Source of the DNA: Nostoc sphaeroides
GTDB taxonomy: Bacteria; Cyanobacteriota; Cyanobacteriia; Cyanobacteriales; Nostocaceae
Direction of reading: 5' to 3'
Length of the DNA: 64,000 nucleotides
Assembly: GCF_003443655.1 (NCBI RefSeq)
Contig: NZ_CP031941.1
Coordinates: 1,111,501-1,175,500, forward strand
In this document: positions 8,526 through 16,536 of the stretch, in pieces
Numbering within the stretch: position 1 is the stretch's first letter
Layout of the letters: each line of letters begins with the position of its first letter
Notes under the pieces: generated by a model
Told to the model about the DNA's origin: nothing
The model's database searches: none
What the model saw: the letters and a program-made list of their open reading frames with translations, nothing else
Made by a program: the position numbers and the translations under genes

Positions 8526-9612
8526 AGAGATTATTAAAGCTCCCAGTGTGGTTAGAGAACAATGGCTGCCTTCTAATCTAGCAGTACGGCAAGTATTGAC
8601 ATTTGAACGAAGCTTTGGTTCCAAGCATTTGATGCTTGCTTGTCATGCTGCCTTGCCATTGGTTTTAACACAAGAACTCTTGAATTTAATCCATATCAAC
8701 ATTCTGGATAAAGAACAAATTCCTTGGTTTGCTGAAGTTGATTTTCTGCTCTCACCTTTGTGTCGCCCGATTGATGATGGTGTCTATGAAGTCGAACCAT
8801 CAATCAGAGAAGTATTGATTTTAGAATTAGAAAATAACTTTGGTTTACAACGTCCATTTTTATTAGCAAAATTTTTACAATTCTACTTAGCTGAAAAATC
8901 TGATTCAAAGAAAAGTTCAAAAGCAGCTGATACTCAAGACTTCATTGCACAAGCCTATAGTAATGCAGATGAAACAATTATCAAACTGACTGACTTACTA
9001 CAGTCAAGTCTATCTCAAAAGAATGAAGATAAAATTTTGAGCCTTTCGCAGAAAATACAAGTTGCTAAAATGCTAGAAATTTTAAAAAATGCACTTCAGC
9101 ATACAAAAGATTGGGATAAATATCAATATTTGATTAATAACTCCCGAGTTGTAGCAAAAATGCTTTATGGAGATGAACAAGCTTTAACACAAAAAATTAG
9201 GCAAGAACAATTAGAAGGCAAGATAGACAAGAATACATTACAGTTACTCTCACATAATCTTCTGAACACATTAGGAATTGACCAAGAAGAAGATGAAGTT
9301 GAAATAGATACTTTAAAGATTTTATTCAAAAAGATTGAAAGTAGATTTTTAGCAGAGCCTAAAGAATGGGATTTAGATAAATTATATGAAGATTTATTAT
9401 CAGCTAAACAAAGGTTAAGTCCTGGCAAAGAAAAGGAATTGACAGAATATGAAAAACAATGCTTACATGTGATGCTTTACCTTAGTAATAATGAACATAA
9501 TGAGTTGGGACGCTTATCAGAAAAAGAAATTGAACAAATAGAAGAAGAATTAAATAACCCTAATCTCAGCCTATATCCATATATTAAAGAAATTACAAAA
9601 AGATGGCGATAA
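8509..9612 (+). CDS. wHTH/alpha-helical partner protein of the vWA-MoxR operon
   Basis: The 367-residue protein starts at ATG 8509, nine bases after a GGGAG ribosome site inside the vWA gene; an upstream TTG at 8500 is less likely. Residues 25-130 (FERSFGSKHLMLACHAALPL, then an IPWFAEVDFLLSPLC segment) look like the winged-helix domain that, from memory of cyanobacterial proteins, often sits right behind a vWA domain or before formylglycine-enzyme-like domains in the same chain. The rest is a long, charged helical region with possible coiled coil. Here it is a separate gene, so the operon may show a split of a normally fused protein. Function unknown; a role in partner or nucleic acid binding is possible. 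Confidence 0.72.
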   Translation: MSKTLKEIIKAPSVVREQWLPSNLAVRQVLTFERSFGSKHLMLACHAALPLVLTQELLNLIHINILDKEQIPWFAEVDFLLSPLCRPIDDGVYEVEPSIREVLILELENNFGLQRPFLLAKFLQFYLAEKSDSKKSSKAADTQDFIAQAYSNADETIIKLTDLLQSSLSQKNEDKILSLSQKIQVAKMLEILKNALQHTKDWDKYQYLINNSRVVAKMLYGDEQALTQKIRQEQLEGKIDKNTLQLLSHNLLNTLGIDQEEDEVEIDTLKILFKKIESRFLAEPKEWDLDKLYEDLLSAKQRLSPGKEKELTEYEKQCLHVMLYLSNNEHNELGRLSEKEIEQIEEELNNPNLSLYPYIKEITKRWR

Positions 9613-10097
9613 ACACATTAAACAATTGGAGAGAAGCAACTGAGCTACTCAAGAAAGCTGGTTATCAAAAAGAAAAAGGAGGCCATTTTAGTACCTTACG
9701 GACTAAGATTACTGATGCTGATATACTCATAAATTCTCTCCGAGATTTGGGTATTTCTGTCAAGACTTATGCAGACGTTCGTGGCTCCAATGGTCAAAGG
9801 GTTCGTTCTGACGTTGTTGCTTTTCTTGAAGGGGAATATGACATAGGCTGGTCACGCAATGCTGATGGCAGTTATGATGCTATTGCCGATTTATGGGGTA
9901 TTGCCAAGAAGCATAATCAAACTGAGCTATTTAATAGCATAAACCAAAAGTATGCCATTAATCAAAGTTTGGCAGATCGCAAAAATATAAAACGTAAATG
10001 TAGTTGCGGCTCGGCTCAATTTGTTCAATCTGGATATCATAACTATAAGAAAACTTATAAGTGTCAAAATTGCGGCAAGGAATTTTTTTCAGATTAA
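9603..10097 (+). CDS. DUF1257 (Ycf35-like) protein with C-terminal zinc ribbon
   Basis: In this 164-residue protein, residues 27-100 match the DUF1257/Ycf35 pattern: GHFSTLRTKITDADILINSL, VRGSNGQRVRSD, then a DIGWSRNADGSYDAIADLWG-like core. A 26-residue N-terminal extension precedes it. The C-terminus (131-164) adds a zinc ribbon with CxC at 133/135 and CxxC at 154/157. Plain Ycf35 proteins lack this ribbon, so the fusion suggests nucleic acid or protein binding. It overlaps the preceding gene by ten bases and is the last gene of the operon. The biochemical role of the DUF1257 family is not established. Confidence 0.85.
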   Translation: MAINTLNNWREATELLKKAGYQKEKGGHFSTLRTKITDADILINSLRDLGISVKTYADVRGSNGQRVRSDVVAFLEGEYDIGWSRNADGSYDAIADLWGIAKKHNQTELFNSINQKYAINQSLADRKNIKRKCSCGSAQFVQSGYHNYKKTYKCQNCGKEFFSD

Positions 10098-10169
10098 TTT
10101 TTGCTTAAAACTAAATTAGTATTCAAAAGTATAAGCACAACTTCCCAAAATTGGTGGTATGACATCAGA

Positions 10170-10958
10170 TTAAAAACCAAAAGCCAAAAATCCACCATCG
10201 ACTCCAATACATTGTCCAGTGATGAAAGATGCCGCAGGCATACAAAGAAATGCCACTAAACCCGCTACTTCTTCTGGTTCACCAACCCTTCCCATAGGTG
10301 TTTGGGATAGAACTAATTTGAGAAAATCTTGATTATCGAGTACAGACTCGGTTAGAGGTGTGCGAATTGCCCAAGGTGCTACGGTATTTACCCTAATACG
10401 ATCGCAAGCCCATTCAACTGATAGCGATCGCGTCAGTTGATTTATAGCTGCTTTAGTCATACCATAAGGAGCGCCTGTACGATTCGAGACTAAACCTGCC
10501 ACAGAACTTATATTCACAATGCTGCTGTTTTCCCCATTTTGAAGTAGAGGGTAAAACAGACGGCACATCTCAAAAATTGATGTCTGGTTTGTCTGGATGA
10601 TGAACTCATATTCACCAGCCGTGTAGTCTACTACTTTTTTGCTAATATTGGTTCCCACATTATTAACCAGGATGTCTAATTTATCCCAGGTTTTGCCAAC
10701 CTGGTCAAAAATGGCTTGTCGCCCATCAGGGGTTGCAACATCTGCCGTAATACCATAAGCAGGCAATCCTGCTTGTTCCCAGATAAGTAGTTGTTGGTTA
10801 ACATCCTGAGAATTTCGTGCCACAATTGTGACTTCTGCACCTAGAGATAAAAACTCATTGGCAACAGCTAGTCCAATGCCTTTGGTAGCACCTGTAATCA
10901 GTGCTTTCCTTCCTGTCAGTGTCCAGCGTAGACGTAGCCCGTCGTAGGCATCGCTCAT
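10170..10958 (-). CDS. SDR family oxidoreductase (tropinone reductase-like)
   Basis: The 262-residue NAD(P)-dependent short-chain dehydrogenase has the cofactor motif TGATKGIG (22-29), the NNVG motif, catalytic Ser in NISSVAG and the YGMTK catalytic Tyr/Lys. It ends in the usual GQCIGVDGG. The substrate cannot be told from sequence; the nearest known class reduces ketones of the tropinone reductase type. The first ten codons ([10 protein letters not shown]) and the start codon are supplied by a dispersed repeat found elsewhere in the window (32350, 33632, 43620), so the native start has been replaced or extended. It is convergent with the conflict operon. Confidence 0.93.
   Translation of the reverse strand: MSDAYDGLRLRWTLTGRKALITGATKGIGLAVANEFLSLGAEVTIVARNSQDVNQQLLIWEQAGLPAYGITADVATPDGRQAIFDQVGKTWDKLDILVNNVGTNISKKVVDYTAGEYEFIIQTNQTSIFEMCRLFYPLLQNGENSSIVNISSVAGLVSNRTGAPYGMTKAAINQLTRSLSVEWACDRIRVNTVAPWAIRTPLTESVLDNQDFLKLVLSQTPMGRVGEPEEVAGLVAFLCMPAASFITGQCIGVDGGFLAFGF
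10925..10958. repeat. Dispersed CGTAGCCCGTCGTAG repeat forming the SDR 5' end
   Basis: The segment contains CGTAGCCCGTCGTAGGCATC. Its reverse complement or direct form occurs at 32353-32378, 33632-33655 and 43620-43650 in intergenic DNA. Here it encodes the start codon and first residues of the SDR gene. Confidence 0.75.
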
Positions 10959-11402
10959 TTGTAATTCTGTGGATTTTTTATTTTCAAGGTATCAGTTTAA
11001 CAAGTGGTAGGGGTTTAACGAACTTTGGGGGTTTAAGTCCCCAGTAAGACAGGCAGCGCGTTTTGTGTCGGGGTATAAATCCCCGTCACAAAACGTAATT
11101 GCGAATTGCGAATTGCGAATTGGTTTAAGTCCCCTGCTTCTATCAAGCAGCGCGTGAAAGTGTCGGGGTCTAAATCCCCGTCACAAAACGTAATTGCGAA
11201 TGGGCGAAAAAGCGAACTTGTACTGAGCGTCTTGCCCTGAGCGAAGCCGAAGGGAGCCGAAGTATTGCGAATTGTTTTAAGAGTTTATCTTGCAAGTACC
11301 CAATGCGATCGCTTTTTATAGTAATGTAGGCGATCGCAATCTCTAAACCATTCACCGCATCTGATTCCAATTGAATCGCTGACCAAATCTACTGAAAAAC
11401 TC
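10959..11402. repeat. Intergenic region with a duplicated GTCGGGGT/AAATCCCCG repeat
   Basis: No gene is seen. Two copies of a roughly 55-bp unit, GTGTCGGGGT then AAATCCCCGTCACAAAACGT, lie near 11066 and 11160 and are followed by GCGAATT iterations. A third relative is at 36600-36680. Bases 11215-11265 hold another common Nostoc-type module (GAGCGAAGCCGAAGGGAGCC). The TPR gene promoter should lie after about 11290, but no clear box is visible. Confidence 0.6.
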
Positions 11403-12017
11403 ATGTTTTTTTCAAATTCTCTGGAAAATCAACTCCAGCGCTGGAACGAAACTATTCGCAATCAGCCGAAAAACCCTAATGCTTACATTCGTCGAGGCAT
11501 GGTTAACTTTCAACTAGCCAAAATTAATGAATCTATTGAAGATTTTGACATGGCAGAGCAATTGGATGCAAGTATTAAACCTTACCTCTGGCAACGGGGA
11601 TTATCGTATTATTATGCAGAAAGATTTGCTGAAGGCGCTGAACAATTTGAAATAGATTTGACCGTAAATGCTCAAGATATAGAAGAAACAGTATGGCGAT
11701 ATCTCTGCATAGCTCGTTCGTTAGGTGTTGAAGAGGCGCGTCATTCTTTATTAACTGTCAAAAATGACCCTCGGCGCATCATGCAGCGCGTATATGATTT
11801 GTATTCGGGAAATTGTACTCCAGATGAAGTTTTAACTGTTGGTCAATCAGAAGGGATAAAGGGAAATTTTTACAGTCATCTTTACTTGGGATTATATTAC
11901 GAAGTCGAGAATAATCTTGATTTGGCTCAGGAATATATAGTTAAGGCTGTTGATAATTACAAAATTGATGATTATATGTGGTATCTGGCACAGGTACACA
12001 AAAAGTTACGAGGATGA
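11403..12017 (+). CDS. Tetratricopeptide-repeat protein
   Basis: The 204-residue protein begins with TPR-like helix pairs: WNETIRNQPKNPNAYIRRGM with FQLAKINESIEDFDMAEQL, then YLWQRGLSYYYAERFAEGAEQF, and a last unit YLGLYYEVENNLDLAQEYI near 160-190. No signal peptide or membrane segment is present. TPR units mediate protein-protein contacts; partners are unknown. It stands alone between repeat-rich spacers. The overall design resembles the NlpI/lipoprotein-like TPR family without a lipobox. Confidence 0.82.
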   Translation: MFFSNSLENQLQRWNETIRNQPKNPNAYIRRGMVNFQLAKINESIEDFDMAEQLDASIKPYLWQRGLSYYYAERFAEGAEQFEIDLTVNAQDIEETVWRYLCIARSLGVEEARHSLLTVKNDPRRIMQRVYDLYSGNCTPDEVLTVGQSEGIKGNFYSHLYLGLYYEVENNLDLAQEYIVKAVDNYKIDDYMWYLAQVHKKLRG

Positions 12018-13121
12018 ACTAAGGTTTTTCTTAGATAAACTACCAGCTGTTTGCAAATAATGTCTTCTCAGTTCGGACGTTATTTACAGGTTGCTAGAGC
12101 TATTAATTGACTCTGGCAACCCCCAAATTTTAATTTTTATATCAATGCTATAACTAGCGATCGCTACTCATGGCAATATAATCAATTGGCACTATATGCC
12201 CCTCCAATGTGCATAATTTTACGTTCATTGCAAAATCTCAAACAACTATTTCGTAATTGTCTGTACAGGAGATTCAAATACCATCTGAACTCATAAGGCA
12301 GGGAGCAAGGGAACTCCAAAAAATAAATTATTCCACATTCAAGTCGTTGACTGTTGACTGTTGACTGAAAACTCGTGAACCGTCAACGGTCAACAGTGAA
12401 CAATAGCAATGGAATATTTTTTTACTTGGAAGTCCCCAATACCCGAAGGTCTATAGAGAATGCGATCGCTGATCAATTCCCATATACACATTGTAGCCTG
12501 CGATCGCAAAATAATATTGGATGATGTTGTTCAGGATTGTAGCAATCTGCTGTAATATCCCAGGATTTTATGACGTGGGTGTTTATGCGATCGCCTCAGC
12601 AAGCCCAGCCCATTGTATTAGACTTCTTGCAGAAAAGTTTTGTGGTGTGATTAAAAGCTTTATAAAAAATCCATATCAGAATCATGCAGAGAATTTTTGT
12701 TACCTCGTTGGGATGTCTGATAAAGATAGAAAGCAAATTTTTAAAATACACCATCCTACCATAAAAACTTTACAATAGACCTATTTAATAATTTTTATGT
12801 CTTTGCAGATGTAAAAATAAACAGGAATTCTATATCAATTCAAATATTTACGTAATTTCCACATGGTGAGATACCTAAAATAAAGATTAAAAATAAAGCA
12901 TCAAAAAAGACTGGAAAAAACACATAAGAAAAATATTTTGATTAAGTTAACGAAACTTTGTTTGAGATATGAAAACTAAGTTTTCGTTTCCGATTGCTCA
13001 TAATATCTTTTTTTGACGTGTTTTGAATTATTTATTAAATGTTAAAGTTTTATGCTAAAAGTTTCGGAATAATTATTGCTTATGTCCAATTATATGAAGT
13101 CTATACTGTAATTTATAGTAT
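12018..13121. other. Long intergenic region, mostly AT-rich, with one MITE
   Basis: No gene is supported. The stretch holds a 128-bp MITE (12309-12436), several HIP1 sites near 12463-12600, and a very AT-rich leader (12780-13120) upstream of the polysaccharide cluster that probably includes its promoter. An 85-codon frame at 12521 has no recognisable features. Confidence 0.6.
12309..12436. repeat. MITE with GGGAACTCC/GGAAGTCCC ends and TTGACTG core
   Basis: The 128-bp element has inverted ends GGGAACTCCAA and TTGGAAGTCCC and a core of three TTGACTG heptamers facing GGTCAAC heptamers. Relatives at 41647-41767 (inverted) and 48908-49119 (expanded) differ from it in length by exact multiples of seven. 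Confidence 0.85.
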
Positions 13122-14537
13122 ATGCAAATGACTATTAACCTTGCTGTTGGCAAAAAAGCCAAGAAGTTATATCAGACCGACAACATCCTCTGTATATTAC
13201 TGTTATTAGGGGATATTGTGGGTTTATTGTTGAGTTTGTCTCTCTCTTTATGGTTACGATTGGAACAAAATCTGAATAGTTTTGACCCTTTAATTTATTT
13301 ATTTGTTTTCCTAGTTCTCGCAGGGCTATATTTAGGAGATACCTACCATCCAGATACCCAAATAGCAGGGTTACGCGCTCCATCCCGCGTTTTGATTAGT
13401 AATGTTGTTGTTGCTAGCGTTATTGCAGCTCTCATTTACTTTAGTGGTGTCTGGGGGAAAGATATAGTCTTGAAACGAGGAATTTTGCTCCCCAGCTTAG
13501 GCATATTTACCATCTGGGCTATGGTATCAAGATTATGGGCAGCAAAGTGGGTGCGATCGCAAGCTCAACACAGCCGTTGGCTGATTTTGGGTGCAGATAA
13601 AAAAGCCATTCTATTTGGCAAGACTTTTCTCAAACACAGTTCATTAGGGCGCTTGGTTGTTCTAGCAACACCAGAGGCAAACACCAGTGAGTTAGGAGAA
13701 AGTAATCGAGTTTATGTGGGGAGCCTCAATGACTTACCCCAATGGAGTCAACAATCTTGGTCAGGGGTAGTAGTAACAACCCCAACGGAATTATCTGGTG
13801 CAGAGATACAGCAGTTGATGCAGTTACGTTTATCTGGTGTCTCCATCTACGGGATTCCCGATATTTGTGAAACCTTGTGGCAAAAACTTCCCTCATTTCT
13901 GCTTCAGGATAACTGGCTGGCTTTTGGTGCTGGTTTTAATTTAACGGCTGACAGCATTAATCAAAAGCTCAAGCGGTTATTAGACATTATTTTGGCATGG
14001 TTATTATTTCAGTTTTTATTTCCACTGATATTGCTAGTAGTACTGGCAATTAAGTTAGATAGTCCAGGCCCAGTCTTCTACACACAGATGCGGACTGGTT
14101 TGGAAGGAAAGCCTTTTAAAGTTTATAAATTTCGTTCCATGTATCAGGATGCCGAAAAACGGGGAGTGCAGTGGGCGAAGGAACGAGATCCTCGGATTAC
14201 CAGAGTAGGACGCTGGTTACGCCTGACTAGAATCGATGAATTACCACAGATTTTAAACGTTCTCTGGGGGGAAATGAGCCTGATTGGCCCCCGTCCAGAA
14301 CGGCCAGAATTTGATATCAAGCTGCAACAAGAAATTCCTTACTATGAATTACGTTATGTCGTCAAACCCGGAATCACAGGCTGGGCGCAGGTAATGTATC
14401 CCTACGGCGCATCAGTAGAGGATGCTTACGAGAAATTAGCTTACGACCTCTACTACATCAAAAATTATTCACTAGCTTTGGATTTAGCGATCGTCTTCAA
14501 AACCATTCGAGTAGTATTACTGGGCAAAGGCAGATGA
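13122..14537 (+). CDS. Polyprenyl-phosphate glycosyl-1-phosphate transferase (exopolysaccharide initiation)
   Basis: The 471-residue membrane enzyme transfers the first sugar-1-phosphate to undecaprenyl phosphate. The N-terminal part has four to five transmembrane helices, followed by a CoA-binding-like domain (about 145-245). One more helix ([20 protein letters not shown]) leads into the catalytic domain: [44 protein letters not shown]-type motif (only its parts quoted here), and GITGWAQV. This is the WbaP/EpsL-type layout. The stop overlaps the galE start by four bases (ATGA). ATG at 13128 is an alternative start. It heads the polysaccharide cluster. Confidence 0.93.
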   Translation: MQMTINLAVGKKAKKLYQTDNILCILLLLGDIVGLLLSLSLSLWLRLEQNLNSFDPLIYLFVFLVLAGLYLGDTYHPDTQIAGLRAPSRVLISNVVVASVIAALIYFSGVWGKDIVLKRGILLPSLGIFTIWAMVSRLWAAKWVRSQAQHSRWLILGADKKAILFGKTFLKHSSLGRLVVLATPEANTSELGESNRVYVGSLNDLPQWSQQSWSGVVVTTPTELSGAEIQQLMQLRLSGVSIYGIPDICETLWQKLPSFLLQDNWLAFGAGFNLTADSINQKLKRLLDIILAWLLFQFLFPLILLVVLAIKLDSPGPVFYTQMRTGLEGKPFKVYKFRSMYQDAEKRGVQWAKERDPRITRVGRWLRLTRIDELPQILNVLWGEMSLIGPRPERPEFDIKLQQEIPYYELRYVVKPGITGWAQVMYPYGASVEDAYEKLAYDLYYIKNYSLALDLAIVFKTIRVVLLGKGR

Positions 14538-15571
14538 ATAAAAAAGTTTTAGTTACTGGTGGAGCAGGATACATTGGCTCCCATGTAGTTTGTAAGTTGG
14601 GCGAAGCCGGTTACGACGTTGTGGTGTATGACAATTGCTCTACAGGTTCACCGCAAGCAGTATTGCATGGTGAGTTAATTATTGGTGATTTAAAAGATTC
14701 AGAACTTCTTTCCCAGGTATTCCGTCAGCATCAATTTACGGCTGTGTTACACTTCGCCGCGAGTCTGAATGTACCCGAATCTGTTGCTCATCCCTTAGAC
14801 TACTACGCTAACAATACTCGCAACACCCTGAATTTACTCCGTTGTTGCAGCAATATGGGTGTAAACCAAATTATCTTTTCTAGTACAGCAGCTGTCTATG
14901 GGCAACCAGAAACTAGTCCTGTCACTGAATCTACACCAACTGAACCGATTAACCCCTATGGGCGATCAAAACTTTCTTGTGAATGGCTGATTCGTGACTA
15001 TGCAAAAGCTTCTGATTTACGTTACGTAATTTTACGATACTTTAATGTTGCTGGAGCAGAACCTGGTGGGCGATTGGGGCAGATGGCAAAAGAAGCATCT
15101 CATTTAATTAGAGTTACGTGTGATGCTGCACTCAAACGCAAACTAGGAGTAAAAATTTTTGGTACAGATTTTCCGACACCAGATGGAACGGCAATTAGAG
15201 ACTACATTCATGTTGAAGATTTAGCAGCAGCACATTTAGATGCTTTGGCCTATTTAGAGCAAGGTAACGAAAGCCAAATTCTCAACTGTGGTTATGGACA
15301 AGGATACAGTGTCCGTGAAGTTATCGAACGGGTTAAGGTTATTTCTGGGGTAGATTTTCCGGTTATTGAAACAGAACGTCGTCCGGGTGATCCTGCTTGT
15401 GTGATAGCTGGTGCTGATAAAATCCGTAAATTACTTGGTTGGCAACCAAAATATAATGACTTAGATCAAATTGTGTATACTACCCTAGCCTGGGAAAAGC
15501 ACCAGCAAGATTTGATGGTGACATCCTCCACATACGGATTCGGAGTACCGAACGTAGTATGGGCTTCCTAA
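14534..15571 (+). CDS. galE: UDP-glucose 4-epimerase
   Basis: The 345-residue SDR-type epimerase interconverts UDP-glucose and UDP-galactose, feeding the polysaccharide cluster. It has the NAD-binding motif GGAGYIGS at the start, the catalytic SSTAAVYG and YGRSK (Tyr/Lys), and IRDYIHVEDLA near 230. It is translationally coupled to the sugar transferase (ATGA overlap). The last residues (VVWAS) and the stop codon lie inside the first copy of a 113-bp tandem repeat, so the native C-terminus was probably different. Catalytic regions are intact. Confidence 0.94.
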   Translation: MNKKVLVTGGAGYIGSHVVCKLGEAGYDVVVYDNCSTGSPQAVLHGELIIGDLKDSELLSQVFRQHQFTAVLHFAASLNVPESVAHPLDYYANNTRNTLNLLRCCSNMGVNQIIFSSTAAVYGQPETSPVTESTPTEPINPYGRSKLSCEWLIRDYAKASDLRYVILRYFNVAGAEPGGRLGQMAKEASHLIRVTCDAALKRKLGVKIFGTDFPTPDGTAIRDYIHVEDLAAAHLDALAYLEQGNESQILNCGYGQGYSVREVIERVKVISGVDFPVIETERRPGDPACVIAGADKIRKLLGWQPKYNDLDQIVYTTLAWEKHQQDLMVTSSTYGFGVPNVVWAS

Positions 15572-15893
15572 GATTGCTTTTAAATCAATACCGAATGGCA
15601 CTAAGAAAAGCCCAAAAGTTTGTGTTGCCTCGTTCCCAATCTTGCCTCGTTGCCTCGTTCCCAGTCTTAGTATGGGCTTCCTAAGATTGCTTTTAAATCA
15701 ATACCGAATGGTACTAAGAAAAGCCCAAAAGTTTGTGTTGCCTCGTTCCCAATCTTGCCTCGTTGCCTCGTTCCCAGTCTTAGTATGGGCTTCCTAAGAT
15801 TGCTTTTAAATCAATACCGAATGGTACTAAGAAAAGCCCAAAAGTTTGTGTTGCCTCGTTCCCAATCTTGCCTCGTTGCCTCGTTCCCAGTCT
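15555..15893. repeat. Three tandem copies of a 113-bp repeat
   Basis: Copies begin with TAGTATGGGCTTCCTAAG at 15555, 15668 and 15781 and end with CCTCGTTCCCAGTCT; they are nearly identical. Within each copy, CCTCGTTCCCA is itself repeated. A diverged relative in reverse orientation lies at about 45560-45640. The first copy supplies the galE stop codon. Confidence 0.9.
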
Positions 15894-16536
15894 TAAGACT
15901 GGGAATGTATTCCGAGAGGCTCTGCCTCTCGTCAAAAAAGAGGAGGGCTGTATCTTAACTTAGTGCCATTCCAAACATTATCAAGTACTTATATGAGAAA
16001 TTACATTAATATTTAAGTACAACGATGAGGAGAAAACCGTAATAATACGTAGGTTTATCTGGTGAAAAAGCTTGATAATCTTTATAGATTATTCAGACCC
16101 AGTTGTAATCAACAAGGAGCAGTTTCAAAGAATATTAGATTAGTTGATATATCTGACTTTTCACTCTTAGAGGTTGAATGAACAAGTATTTCGCTGTGAC
16201 TTTAGGCACTTTAGATCCCCCCTAACCCCCCTTAAAAAGGGGGAAGAATCAAAGTCCCGCAATTTATCGGGGGATTTAGGGGGATCTAAAATTTTTGATA
16301 CTGGCAAGAGAACTTTTCAAACATCCTCTTAGAAAGGAAAACCTCACTTCTATTTCTCTCTTCCTTTAAGGAGAGAGACTTTGAATTTCCCCCTTCCCGC
16401 GACGAGTTGGGGGTTAGGTTTTTGGTGGACTTTTCCACATAACCTGAATTGTCAGTTTTACTTCCCCGCTATATATCAGTAGAAATGAGCGAATTAAATG
16501 TTTAACAGTTTTTATATCTAGGGTATTAGGTGAATT
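15894..16536. repeat. Intergenic region with hairpins and a TAGATCCCCC inverted repeat
   Basis: No gene is seen. A hairpin GAGAGGC-TCT-GCCTCTC lies near 15917-15933. Bases 16212-16288 are a 77-bp element with inverted ends TAGATCCCCC / GGGGGATCTA. The last 60 bases before 16537 are AT-rich with AGGTG near the start codon of the next gene. Confidence 0.6.

Noticed and set aside
12521-12778. 85-codon plus-strand frame in the spacer before the polysaccharide cluster
   Set aside because: No ribosome site, no family character, crosses HIP1 sites and AT-rich non-coding text; treated as chance.
15755-15958. 67-codon plus-strand frame
   Set aside because: It lies wholly inside the 113-bp tandem repeat and its flank, so it is a product of repeat sequence.
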